NCBI RefSeq assembly: GCF_000025625.1
Contig: NC_013922.1
Span: forward strand, 2,356,001-2,420,000
From: Natrialba magadii ATCC 43099
GTDB lineage: Archaea; Halobacteriota; Halobacteria; Halobacteriales; Natrialbaceae
DNA length: 64,000 nucleotides
Direction of reading: 5' to 3'
Positions within the stretch are counted from its first letter, which is position 1; every line of letters begins with the position of its first letter. Positions 18,455-26,852 of the stretch are shown piece by piece. The position numbers and the translations under genes were made by a program. The notes under the pieces were generated by a model that ran no database searches, was not told the origin of the DNA, and saw only the letters and a program-made list of their open reading frames with translations.

Positions 18455-18487
18455 ACACCTGATCGCCAGATGACTCGGCGATCAGTG
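18455..18487. repeat. Strong stem-loop (9 bp plus bulged extension)
   Basis: CTGATCGCC pairs perfectly with GGCGATCAG around a 9-nt loop (AGATGACTC). With one bulged T the stem extends by four more pairs (ACAC/GTGT). It may be a shared terminator between two converging genes or part of the origin. Confidence 0.7.
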
Positions 18488-18537
18488 TGTAACTAGTTGC
18501 AGTTGTTACTATAAAACCCACACCCGAACCACAGACA

Positions 18538-18562
18538 CAGTCCCCCTATTCAGACTGTAAGT
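18538..18562 (-). other. ORB-like element E
   Basis: On the minus strand it reads ACAGTCTGAATAGGGGGACTG: a CTGAA core followed by a G-run, as in the other boxes around orc1/cdc6. Confidence 0.6.
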
Positions 18563-18634
18563 GTCGTTCCAGTTCGACCTGTGCTGGCACGTGACCGAAC
18601 TCGGCGCGACGATTTCTGTCGACTCGCTCGCGGG

Positions 18635-18660
18635 GACCCACCCCCGTCGTTCAGACTGTA
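18635..18660 (-). other. ORB-like element F
   Basis: On the minus strand it reads TACAGTCTGAACGACGGGGG: the same CTGAA core plus a G-string. It has the same orientation as element E. Confidence 0.6.
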
Positions 18661-18802
18661 CTCGAGTAGCACCCATACCGGCACTCGAGTCGCAACGCGA
18701 ACCCACGTACCGACGCAACGACGATCGGGAACAGTAACGAGTGTCAGCCGGCGTGGGGTGTCAGTCGGCGTGAACGGAGTTACGACGGGAACGAATCACT
18801 AG

Positions 18803-20095
18803 TTACGAAAACGACGACAGATCCGTCTCAACATCACGACCTCGTGATGAATCGCCACCGTTCGCAAGCTGGTCGTAGGAGGGAAGTTCCTCGAGTGAGG
18901 CGTCACGTCGGACCGCCTTGACGATGTGTTTTGGATCCGTCACCAGTCGGTGCAGAAGATAACTCCCTTGCGAGCGACCGCCACCGGTCTTTTCGGACTC
19001 GATCACGCCGAGGAATGCCTGTTCCTTGAGCTGCCGGTAGAGTCCGTTCTCCGTAATCGGATCGTTCGCGACCAGCTCACAGATACCGACGTAGCGCTGG
19101 TAGATTTCCCGCGTCTTGTACGTCTCGCGATCACCGGTGATGATGCGACTCGCGAGCGAGTACAGCGCGAGTTTGGCGTGCACCGTCGCACCGCTGGTCA
19201 GTTCCTCGATGCGGTTGATCTCGGCGACCTCTTGAGCCTGCTGGATATGGTCCTCGGAAACCGTTTCCGACCCGGTGCGGCGGGCCAACTCGCCAGCTTC
19301 CTTCAGAATCTCGATTGCCTTGCGCGCGTCTCCGTGTTTCTTCGCCGCGAGTGCAGCACAGAGTTCGATCGTCCCGTCCTCGAGTACGTCCGGCTGGAAG
19401 GCATCCTCGCGGTTGCGCATAATTTCGCGAAGCTGGGAGGCGTCATAGGGGTGGAAGAACAGTTCGCGGTGACCGAAGCTGCTGTCGATGCGCTCGTCTA
19501 AGGTTTCGCGGTACTGAACCTTGTTACTGATGCCGATCACGCCGATGTAGGCGTCCGTCTTGCGCGCTTCGCGAGCGCGAGAGAGTTGCATCAGGATGTT
19601 GCTGTTGTCGAGTTTGTCAATCTCGTCTAAAATGACGATGACAGCGTCGAAGAAGGACTCCAGAATACGCCAGATGTGCTGGTAGTACTCCATCGTGCCA
19701 ACACCGCGAAGCGGGATGTGGTCCTGGTAGCCGGTCTGTTCTTTGAGACTCAGGGCGAGCTGGCGGGTCGCTCGCGTCTCGGTATTCGCTTCGGAGCAGT
19801 CGACGTAGAGGACGCCACAGTCGATTTCGTTGCTGCTGGCGGCGTCCTGCGCTCGCGTGGCGACGTGGCGAGAGATGAGACTTTTCCCGGTCCCGGTTTT
19901 GCCGTAGATCATCACGTTGTTCGGTGGATCGCCGCGCGTGATCGCGCCGACTTCGGCGGCAACTGACTGAATCTCGTTGTCCCGACCGACGATCCGGTCT
20001 TCGTCGGGCACGTGTCCAACGTGCAGGAGTTCCTTCCGATTAAAAATCGGATCGTGAGATTGAAAGAGCGGGTCCCCACCGGCCGTATCAGCCAT
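18803..20095 (-). CDS. cdc6: Orc1/Cdc6 family replication initiator
   Basis: This AAA+ initiator (430 residues) binds origin recognition boxes and helps load the MCM helicase. The Walker A loop is IYGKTGTGKSLISRH (about residue 65), Walker B is VILDEIDKLDN, and sensor 1 is IGVIGISNKVQYRE. Sensor 2 lies in the GDARKAIEILKEAGE helix, and a C-terminal winged-helix DNA-binding domain follows (about residues 330-400). A TTTTATAA promoter element lies about 35 nt before the ATG. ORB-like boxes are found on both sides of the gene, so this is an origin-linked copy. Confidence 0.96.
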   Translation of the reverse strand: MADTAGGDPLFQSHDPIFNRKELLHVGHVPDEDRIVGRDNEIQSVAAEVGAITRGDPPNNVMIYGKTGTGKSLISRHVATRAQDAASSNEIDCGVLYVDCSEANTETRATRQLALSLKEQTGYQDHIPLRGVGTMEYYQHIWRILESFFDAVIVILDEIDKLDNSNILMQLSRAREARKTDAYIGVIGISNKVQYRETLDERIDSSFGHRELFFHPYDASQLREIMRNREDAFQPDVLEDGTIELCAALAAKKHGDARKAIEILKEAGELARRTGSETVSEDHIQQAQEVAEINRIEELTSGATVHAKLALYSLASRIITGDRETYKTREIYQRYVGICELVANDPITENGLYRQLKEQAFLGVIESEKTGGGRSQGSYLLHRLVTDPKHIVKAVRRDASLEELPSYDQLANGGDSSRGRDVETDLSSFS

Positions 20096-20166
20096 GCTTC
20101 CATTCTGGGAGACAGGCGTTATAAAACCACGGGAAAGAATTCAGACTGATAACGACCCGGAGACCG

Positions 20167-20211
20167 TTCCAATTCGGACGTAATTCCGCTGTAAGCGGCA
20201 GTCCGTTGGAA
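20167..20211. repeat. Nested inverted repeat (cruciform) upstream of orc1/cdc6
   Basis: The outer arms TTCCAA and CGGAC (separated by two bases) pair with GTCCG-TTGGAA. An inner hairpin CCGCT-GTA-AGCGG sits inside. It lies between the orc1/cdc6 promoter and ORB-like element A. Confidence 0.7.
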
Positions 20212-20240
20212 TTCGTGTGATCAACGCCCGATCGGACAGG

Positions 20241-20263
20241 CCCACCCCCGATTCAGAGTGAAA
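20241..20263 (-). other. ORB-like element A
   Basis: On the minus strand it reads TTTCACTCTGAATCGGGGG followed by TGGG. It is one of the two best matches (with B) to the shared pattern TTTCACTYTGAA-N3-GGGG. Confidence 0.75.
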
Positions 20264-20402
20264 GTGCGTGAAAGACGAGGGTGAGAAAAGAGCTGTGTCG
20301 GTACCGAGGTCCCGACAAAATGTAGGCGGGGCTGGGGTTCTGTCTCAGGTCTGTAGTTCTGTATCGTATTCTCCATCTCTGTTTCGTCTCGATAGAGTAA
20401 CT

Positions 20403-20527
20403 AGTATAGAAATAGTCTATAAACAGTCTAGAAGCAGTCTAGAAGCAGTCTATAAACAGTCTAGAAGCAGTCTAGAAGCAGTCTATAAACAGTCTATAAA
20501 AATAGTATAGAAAACTAGTCTAGAAAG
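20403..20527. repeat. AT-rich 11-bp tandem array (candidate DNA-unwinding element)
   Basis: Eight contiguous 11-bp units (20414-20501) alternate between AGTCTATAAAC and AGTCTAGAAGC in the order T-G-G-T-G-G-T-T, where T is the TATAAAC type and G the TAGAAGC type. Degenerate units extend the array on both sides. The 11-bp period is close to one helical turn. Confidence 0.9.
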
Positions 20528-20737
20528 AGTTCTAGCTATAGTTTGAATGTTATGGTGGCGGCATGTATTTCTGGGAAGAGGGGAAGAAAAACCAGGTCAC
20601 TACTACCGCTGGACACCCCTCTCTGACCTCGTTGGACCTCAGAAAGGCCGTTGCTCTCACACTTTGTACTGATTCTCGGTTTTCCGCGGACCGTTTCCCG
20701 CCTCCAGCGTCTCTCCCCCACCCCACACCACTGGGCA

Positions 20738-20762
20738 GATACACTCTGAACAAGGGGGGTCC
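20738..20762 (+). other. ORB-like element D
   Basis: It reads ATACACTCTGAACAAGGGGG followed by GTCC: CACTCTGAA core plus G-run. Confidence 0.7.
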
Positions 20763-20881
20763 CTGGGTGTCTCAACCCCACTCAAACCGACTTCCCACTT
20801 GTAGCCACTCTACAGCCTGCTACGGGGAGTTTCAAACACATCCACTACGTTCCTGGAGCAATCTGTGTGGAACCCACACAG

Positions 20882-20906
20882 CACCACCCCGTATTCAGAG
20901 TGAAAA
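20882..20906 (-). other. ORB-like element B
   Basis: On the minus strand it reads TTTTCACTCTGAATACGGGG followed by TGGTG. It nearly matches element A. Confidence 0.75.
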
Positions 20907-20940
20907 TCTCGTTCCTGTTTTCCGCGTCTATGCATGTCAC

Positions 20941-20964
20941 TTTTCACTTTGAACGAGGGGTGTC
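20941..20964 (+). other. ORB-like element C
   Basis: It reads TTTTCACTTTGAACGAGGGG followed by TGTC. It has opposite orientation to element B, 35 nt away. Confidence 0.75.
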
Positions 20965-21087
20965 TACCTTCGTCCTGGACCATCGACTTTCGGTGGTGGC
21001 GTGACGCCAGTTTCTGCCGAATCGTTTCCAGTCCGACCTCGTGGCCAGTCCCATACCTTGACATAATCGGTACGCACACAGGTGGAT

Positions 21088-22185
21088 ATGGTACCAATGG
21101 TACGACGCAGTATTCTCTTCACTCCCGGTGATCAACCGGAAATGCTCCGCAAAGCACCCGATGCAGGTGCCGACACTATCGTCTTCGATCTCGAAGACGC
21201 GGTCGCACCAACCGAAAAAGAGTCTGCCCGGGAAACGGTTCGAGCGGTTCTAACCGATCCAGCATTCGATCCTGAATGCGAGGTCTGTGTACGGGTAAAC
21301 GCTCCCGTCGATGAACTGACGGCCGACCTCGAAGCCATCGTTGGGGATCTCGACACAGACATCGATACAGCTACAGACGCCGATACAGCCACAGACACCG
21401 ATACAGCTACAGACGCCGATACAGCCACAGACACCGATACAGCTACAGACGCCGATACAGCCACAGACACCGATACAGCCACAGACGCCGATACCGACAC
21501 GCACACCGGCACAGGCACCGATACAGCCACAGCCGCCGATACAGCCACAGACACCCACTCCGGCACAGACACCACCAACCCACCGACCGACCTCCGTCTC
21601 GATAGCGTTATGCTCCCCAAGGCCGACTCCGCCGACGACATCCGCACGCTCGCCGCGGAACTCGAGTCCCACGGCCTCGACCTTCCTATCCTGGCACTGA
21701 TCGAAAACGCCCAGGGCGTCCTCGAAGCGCCGGGAATCGCGGCCGTCCCCGAAACTGCCGCCCTCCTGTTCGGTGCCGAGGACCTCTCGGCCGATCTCGG
21801 TGCGACACGAACCGACGAGGGCACGGAAGTACTCTATGCACGTGAACGAGTCGTCGTCGCAGCCGCTGCACACGACTGCCAGGCGATCGATACAGTCTTC
21901 ACCGATTTCGGCGACGAGGACGGACTCATCGAGGAAACCGAGTTCGCGATTCAACTCGGCTACGACGGCAAGCTGGCGATCCACCCCGCGCAGGTCGAGC
22001 CGATCAACGAGGCGTTCACGCCGACAGCAGAGGCACTCGAGTGGGCCACGGCGGTACTCGAGGCCAAACAGGAGGCGGACGCCGAGGGGCGAGGCGTCTT
22101 CGAGGTCGACGGTGAGATGATCGATGCGCCATTGATCGCGCAGGCAGAGCGGATTCGTGAACGAGCGGACGCGGCTGACTCCTGA
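21088..22185 (+). CDS. HpcH/HpaI-CitE family CoA-ester lyase with repeat insertion
   Basis: This TIM-barrel lyase of the citrate-lyase-beta/malyl-CoA-lyase family has RRSILFTPGDQPEML, VFDLEDAVAP, the metal-binding Glu in ALIENAQGV, and FGAEDLSADLG. The C-terminal GYDGKLAIHPAQV is also present. Haloarchaeal members act on malyl- or beta-methylmalyl-CoA (lyase or thioesterase). Between the VRVNAPVDELTADLEAI strand and LDSVMLPKAD, about 75 residues (roughly 88-163) of D-T-A-T-D repeat are inserted in a surface loop. ATG 21088 fits a TATA-like element near 21060; ATG 21097 is possible. It lies between the origin and the second glutamate dehydrogenase. Confidence 0.93.
   Translation: MVPMVRRSILFTPGDQPEMLRKAPDAGADTIVFDLEDAVAPTEKESARETVRAVLTDPAFDPECEVCVRVNAPVDELTADLEAIVGDLDTDIDTATDADTATDTDTATDADTATDTDTATDADTATDTDTATDADTDTHTGTGTDTATAADTATDTHSGTDTTNPPTDLRLDSVMLPKADSADDIRTLAAELESHGLDLPILALIENAQGVLEAPGIAAVPETAALLFGAEDLSADLGATRTDEGTEVLYARERVVVAAAAHDCQAIDTVFTDFGDEDGLIEETEFAIQLGYDGKLAIHPAQVEPINEAFTPTAEALEWATAVLEAKQEADAEGRGVFEVDGEMIDAPLIAQAERIRERADAADS
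21351..21577. repeat. In-frame 36-bp tandem repeat inside the CoA-ester lyase gene
   Basis: Three exact 36-bp copies (21364-21399, 21400-21435, 21436-21471) are flanked by degenerate 18-bp half units (GATACAGCYACAGACRCC). They encode DTATDADTATDT repeats. The length is a multiple of three, so the reading frame is kept. Confidence 0.92.
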
Positions 22186-22321
22186 CCCCTGACCCCTGAC
22201 TCGTCTCGCAGGCCTGAGACTTGCAAGAGATATTAAGACCACTATAATCCTTATATTGTGTTTTACTTACTATGGATGATGTTCGTCACGCTTATTTTCG
22301 GTTCTGCGGAATAGCCGTCTA

Positions 22322-23578
22322 ATGGCAGCAGACACGAATCCGTTCGAGAGTCTGCAGTCGCAAATCGACGATGCGGCGGCACACCTCGATATCGGCGACG
22401 GCGTGATCGAGCGGCTCAAGCACCCTGAGCGCGTGCTTGAGACGAACCTCACGGTCGAACTCGACAACGGCGACCTCGAACGGTTCAAAGCCTTTCGCTC
22501 GCAGTTCAACGGCGACCGCGGGCCATACAAGGGAGGTATCCGCTATCACCCAGCGGTCTCTCGGGACGAGGTCAAGGCACTCTCGGGCTGGATGGTTTAT
22601 AAGTGTGCAACGGTCGGCATTCCCTACGGTGGCGGGAAGGGGGGAATCGTCGTCGACCCAACCGAGTACTCCGAGAGCGAACTCGAACGTCTCACCCGCG
22701 CGTTCGCGACCGAACTGCGCCCGCTGATCGGTGTCGATCGAGACATTCCTGCACCTGACGTCAACACCGGCCAGCGGGAGATGAACTGGATCAAAGACAC
22801 CTACGAAACGCTCGAGAATACCACCGAACCGGGCGTCATCACGGGCAAGAATATTACCAGTGGCGGCAGCAAGGGTCGCGTCGAGGCAACCGGCCGTTCG
22901 ACCGTTCTCGCCGCCCGTGAAGCGTTCGATTACCTTGCGAAGGATCTCGGGGGGGCAACCGTCGCCGTGCAGGGGTACGGCAACGCCGGCTGGATCGCGG
23001 CCAAACTCATCGACGAGATGGGTGCCACTGTCGTCGCCGCGAGCGACTCGAGTGGCGGTATCTACAATCCGGATGGCTTCGACCCGGTCGCTGCGAAAAA
23101 ACACAAGAACGAGACCGGAAGTATCGTCGGCTACGAGGAGAGTGAGGAGGAAATCACGAACGAAGACGTGCTTACGATGGACGTCGATCTGCTCATTCCC
23201 GCCGCACTGGAGAACGCAATCGACGGAGAACTCGCCGAGGAGGTCTCTGCTGACGTCATTTCGGAGGCCGCGAACGGACCGCTGACGCCCGAAGCCGACG
23301 CGGTGATGGAGGAGAAGGATGTCTTCGTGATTCCGGATATTCTCGCGAACGCGGGTGGCGTCACCGTTTCCTACTTCGAGTGGATCCAGAATCGCCAGCG
23401 CTTTGCCTGGTCAGAAGAGCGTGTGAACGACGAACTCGAGACGATCATCGTCGACGCGTTCGACGCACTCGTCGAAACGTACGAGGAACACGATCTGAAT
23501 AACCCACGGACTGCCGCGTACGTTGTTGCGTTGCAACGCGTTGCTGACGCGTACAACGAAGCCGGCACGTTCCCATAA
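22322..23578 (+). CDS. gdhA: Glutamate dehydrogenase (paralog 2)
   Basis: The second glutamate dehydrogenase (418 residues) has all key segments: [22 protein letters not shown] with the catalytic Lys, PAPDVNT, the nucleotide loop QGYGNAG and the C-terminal [14 protein letters not shown]. It is clearly diverged from paralog 1; for example the metal-free loop is PYGGGKGG, not PFGGAKGG. One copy may be NAD-linked and catabolic, the other NADP-linked. A TATA-like CTTATTTTC element lies about 30 nt before the ATG. Confidence 0.96.
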   Translation: MAADTNPFESLQSQIDDAAAHLDIGDGVIERLKHPERVLETNLTVELDNGDLERFKAFRSQFNGDRGPYKGGIRYHPAVSRDEVKALSGWMVYKCATVGIPYGGGKGGIVVDPTEYSESELERLTRAFATELRPLIGVDRDIPAPDVNTGQREMNWIKDTYETLENTTEPGVITGKNITSGGSKGRVEATGRSTVLAAREAFDYLAKDLGGATVAVQGYGNAGWIAAKLIDEMGATVVAASDSSGGIYNPDGFDPVAAKKHKNETGSIVGYEESEEEITNEDVLTMDVDLLIPAALENAIDGELAEEVSADVISEAANGPLTPEADAVMEEKDVFVIPDILANAGGVTVSYFEWIQNRQRFAWSEERVNDELETIIVDAFDALVETYEEHDLNNPRTAAYVVALQRVADAYNEAGTFP

Positions 23579-23739
23579 CGAGCGTCCGACACCGCTGTTC
23601 TCGTGCACCTCGACTGTTGTTGCTGCGGTGTTGCAACTGTTCGGAACCGCGTTCGAATCTGACGCTGACTCGATCTCTGTTACTGACTCTCGATACCTTT
23701 TTCGACGTTGGGTCGAACGAGGGAGACGGACAGATATAC

Positions 23740-24243
23740 GTGGGTCTCGGGGATCGGCTGGGCCGCTATCGCGACAGTGCTCGCGCAAAGCTTCGGCAGG
23801 CATTCGAAGAAGAGCACACGCCACACCAGGTCGCCGCCAGTTTCGCACTCGGAATCTTCGTCACGGCCATGCCGACTGGTGGACTGGGACTCGGGCTCTT
23901 CGTCGTCTTTGGACGCCTCTGGCCGTGGGTTTCGACACCGGCGCTGTTCGCCTCTGCGGCGGTGCTCAATCCGTTCGTTAAATCGGCGGTGTACGTCTCG
24001 AGTATCACGCTCGGTGGACTCGTCCTCGGAACGGATCCAGTCGTCTCTTACGAGACGGCAGCTGAATCGGCCAGCGTGGCTGTTCGTCAGTTACTCGTCG
24101 GAAACACGATCATCGCAGTGGGTCTCGCTGTGGTGAGTTACGTCGTTATCCGATGGTTGACGGTTGCCGAGCGTGCACGCCAGGCCCGCCCGACGACTGT
24201 GTCAATGAGAGCGGTCGTTCTTCGCGCGTTCAGGCGGAAGTAG
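23740..24243 (+). CDS. DUF2062 membrane protein
   Basis: From the GTG at 23740 this is a 167-residue protein. A short amphipathic N-terminus (LGRYRDSARAKLRQAFEEE) leads into the DUF2062 core: HTPHQVAASFALGIFVTAMP, then GLGLGLFVVFGRLWPW and NPFVKSAVYVSS. Four hydrophobic helices are visible. Family members are small inner-membrane proteins of unknown role, sometimes fused to glycosyltransferases. The frame is open further upstream, but those residues are not family-like. Confidence 0.85.
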   Translation: MGLGDRLGRYRDSARAKLRQAFEEEHTPHQVAASFALGIFVTAMPTGGLGLGLFVVFGRLWPWVSTPALFASAAVLNPFVKSAVYVSSITLGGLVLGTDPVVSYETAAESASVAVRQLLVGNTIIAVGLAVVSYVVIRWLTVAERARQARPTTVSMRAVVLRAFRRK

Positions 24244-24357
24244 CTCGGCCCGCGACTTGTCAGACCCAGCGGAGACCGTAGTCGACAGCCGTATTGATTG
24301 GTTTGGTGACAGTCCCCAATCCAATAAACACTTATGAACCAACGTGAGATTCTCCCC

Positions 24358-25239
24358 ATGGACCTGAATCGTCGAACCATGCTGGGTGGTATCGGTACCG
24401 CCAGCCTCACCGGACTCGCTGGGTGTCTCAATCTCGTTGGACTCGCGACTCACGAGGCAGCACCAGCAGGTGTCGACGAATCCGTCCGGTCGGAAACTGG
24501 ATACGAACAGACACGGATCGACGACCTCGTCGTCCGTGAGGAAGTCGGTGCCAGCATCGCGACCGAAGAGGTCGTCGTGACGAACTACATGACCGAACAC
24601 GAGAAAGCGGTCGATATGGGCCCACTTGGCCGTCAGCGCGGTGCCGTCTTCACCGTGCTCTCGACACCACAGGTTTCCGTCCTGGGCCAGCAAGTCAACC
24701 CGATCTCTGAGATGTCTACGGGCGAACTCGTCGAACTGGTTGCGAGCAACTACGACGATCTCAGCAGCGTCGAACTCGAGGAGGAAACCACAGTGACTGT
24801 CGTCGATCAGTCCACCACACAGTCTCGTTTTTCGGCGGCGGCATCCTTCAACGGAGCCGACGTCGATGTTGCACTCCATCTCACCGAGGCGGTCGAAGCG
24901 GGTGAGGACCTGCTCGTGACTATCGGCGTCTATCCACGGGATCTAGACTGGCAAGAAGAGGAGAACATTTTCGCGCTCATGGACGGCGTCGTTCCTGCGA
25001 TCGACGAGGGGACGGGCGAAGCTGATGGGAGTGATGACAGAAACGACGATGGCGATGGTGACGGCGGCGCAGACGACGGTGACAGCCAGGACGATACTGA
25101 TGGCGACAACGACGAGGCTAGTGACGGTGATGACGAGGCTGGTGGCGGTGATGACGAGGCTGGTGGCGGTGATGACGAGGCTGGTGACGATGGCGACGAT
25201 AACGAGGGTGACGACGGCATCCTCTCCACGATCAGCTAG
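24358..25239 (+). CDS. DUF6517-type lipoprotein with acidic repeat tail
   Basis: A Tat-type signal (LNRRTMLGGIGTASLTG) is followed by the lipobox LAGC, so the mature protein is probably an externally anchored lipoprotein. The 200-residue beta-rich body (TEEVVVTNYMTEHEKAV, FTVLSTPQVSVLGQQVNP) resembles haloarchaeal DUF6517 proteins. The last 80 residues are almost only Asp, Gly, Glu and Ala. They include three GDDEAGG units built on a 21-bp repeat (about 25127-25192). ATG 24358 fits the AATAAA element 33 nt upstream better than ATG 24334. Confidence 0.85.
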   Translation: MDLNRRTMLGGIGTASLTGLAGCLNLVGLATHEAAPAGVDESVRSETGYEQTRIDDLVVREEVGASIATEEVVVTNYMTEHEKAVDMGPLGRQRGAVFTVLSTPQVSVLGQQVNPISEMSTGELVELVASNYDDLSSVELEEETTVTVVDQSTTQSRFSAAASFNGADVDVALHLTEAVEAGEDLLVTIGVYPRDLDWQEEENIFALMDGVVPAIDEGTGEADGSDDRNDDGDGDGGADDGDSQDDTDGDNDEASDGDDEAGGGDDEAGGGDDEAGDDGDDNEGDDGILSTIS

Positions 25240-25343
25240 TAACGCTCCTCAGACGACTCTCGCTTGCGTACGGGCGATTGCCGGCGCGTACCGGACGCCG
25301 ACGACCCGACGACACCGAGCAACGTGAGAGTTCTGAGGAAGGA

Positions 25344-26651
25344 TTACCAGCCGCGATCGTCGTCGGTCTCGTCGTCGTTCCTACTGGTATCGCTCTCATC
25401 ACTCTCGTTACTCTCGTCACTCTCGTCACCGTCCTTACTGCCTGATCTATCAGTCCAATCGGACTCACTAGAGTCGGTGACATCCCAGTTGCTCGTGGAT
25501 GCAGTGTCACCCCAGAAGCCGGCGTCGTCGGCAGAGCATCGGTCTTCGGGCGTCGTACTGCTCTCCCGGTTCATGTCTGCGTTCGTACCGTCTCCGCTTT
25601 CTGTCTCGCTCGCCTGACTGTCCGTTTGTCCGGTCAAGTTCCAGCCCTCGCTCGCGTCGACGGTTTCCCCGGCACCACCAACGCCGTTTTTCCCTTCGCG
25701 AGCGATTCGGCGTTGTTCGGGAATCAGATCGAGGTCGGCGTTGGTATCGCCCAGAACGAGCAGTGCGTAGTACTGGAAGTAGGTTCGGATTGGCATCTGA
25801 ACGAGCGCGAACACTGCGATCACAGACACGACTCCGACGAGACCGATTACGACGGCGAGATACACTCCGATGCCACCCATTACGTATGCGAGCACACCGA
25901 GGATCACGAACGGAATCGCGACGGCAAGCGCGCCAATCGCGACAACGAAGCCGACGACAATATTGAGAACGAACTGGAGGATCCACACTAACGCCAGATA
26001 GACGGCGTAATTTCCCCAGTTCGAGGTAACAGTCGGCCAGAATCGCCGCCAGCCGCTCAGTACACCTCGTTCCTCGAGAAGCATGACGGGCGCGACGAAC
26101 TCCGAAGTAAAGCGCATCACGAGCGCGTAGGCGAGGTACAGTGGGATCGCGAAGACGCCCGCGAGTGCAAGTGAACTTACGTCCGGAATTCCATCGAACA
26201 CAGCCAACACCGCGAGTCCGAAGACCCCACCTAGAAGGAGCAATGCGACCGCTCTGAAGCCGAACAGCCGCAGTCCGCGGCCGAGATTCGCTCGGGTGTA
26301 GCGCCGGATGTGGACCGAATTCGACCGAAGCGATTCGATGAAGACGAACTCCATGATCGCACCGACGATCGCAAACGCGATCCAGAGGAGGAAGCCGGCT
26401 ACGATCAACAGTCCGAGAGCAGCGATCACTTCGTCAGGAACGGTGTCGACGCCAACGTCGGTCTCGACTCCCGGCGTCGGCTGGTCGAGCAACGGTTCGA
26501 CGTCGCCAACCGGCACGCCGCCGCCCGCACCGAGGCCGCCACCGACGAAGAGGACGACGAGCGCCAGCTTGAGCCACCGACCGACCCGGACCGGCACCAG
26601 CAACTCTCGCGTCACGTCGATCGCATCACCGAGATCGTCTACAGCGTCCAT
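25344..26651 (-). CDS. Polytopic membrane protein with acidic C-terminal tail (DUF7544-like)
   Basis: The 435-residue protein from the ATG at 26649-26651 begins MDAVDDLGDAIDVTRELLVP. It has a first helix (LKLALVVLFVGGGLGAGGG) and a loop with a PTPGVETDVGVD stretch, followed by about six further helices with PVMLLEERGVLSGWRRFWP. The C-terminal 100 residues are polar, ending in Asp/Glu/Ser repeats (DESDESNESDESDT). This layout matches haloarchaeal membrane proteins of the DUF7544 type. The function is unknown. A 93-nt upstream extension is open but lacks family-like residues. Confidence 0.8.
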   Translation of the reverse strand: MDAVDDLGDAIDVTRELLVPVRVGRWLKLALVVLFVGGGLGAGGGVPVGDVEPLLDQPTPGVETDVGVDTVPDEVIAALGLLIVAGFLLWIAFAIVGAIMEFVFIESLRSNSVHIRRYTRANLGRGLRLFGFRAVALLLLGGVFGLAVLAVFDGIPDVSSLALAGVFAIPLYLAYALVMRFTSEFVAPVMLLEERGVLSGWRRFWPTVTSNWGNYAVYLALVWILQFVLNIVVGFVVAIGALAVAIPFVILGVLAYVMGGIGVYLAVVIGLVGVVSVIAVFALVQMPIRTYFQYYALLVLGDTNADLDLIPEQRRIAREGKNGVGGAGETVDASEGWNLTGQTDSQASETESGDGTNADMNRESSTTPEDRCSADDAGFWGDTASTSNWDVTDSSESDWTDRSGSKDGDESDESNESDESDTSRNDDETDDDRGW

Positions 26652-26852
26652 GCTAGGTCTAGGTCGTACTCTCAGAGCAACGATGAAAACAGTACTGCTT
26701 AGATGCGCCCGCACGGTACTGCATGGACCAATATAGTCGTCCACACCTCTGTTTCCGTGACGATCGAACGGCCGAACAAGTGTTGTGGGTGATACGTCTC
26801 GGTAGAGACACTTCGAGACGCATTTAACTCCGAGCCCACACCATCTCTAGTA

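Larger units (their letters stand above)
18348..18802. other. Intergenic region with stem-loop and two ORB-like elements
   Basis: The 455 nt between the glutamate dehydrogenase and orc1/cdc6 stop codons carry a strong inverted repeat (18455-18487), two origin-recognition-like boxes and two ACTCGAGT palindromes. No gene is visible. It probably forms the outer part of the replication origin. Confidence 0.6.
20096..21087. other. Probable replication origin (oriC) next to orc1/cdc6
   Basis: The roughly 1-kb gene-free region directly upstream of the initiator gene contains an AT-rich 11-bp tandem array (20403-20527), a candidate duplex-unwinding element. Four ORB-like boxes flank it: one to the left in minus orientation (20241) and three to the right in mixed orientation (20738, 20882, 20941). 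A cruciform (20167-20211) lies between the initiator promoter and the first box. This is the standard arrangement of a haloarchaeal origin. Open frames across it encode only repeat-derived or unrecognisable peptides. Confidence 0.8.

Noticed and set aside
20268-20510. Small frame with repeated Ser-Leu-Glu-Ala-Val-Tyr-Lys-Gln across the 11-bp array
   Set aside because: It is translation of the tandem repeat in the origin region and has no independent support.
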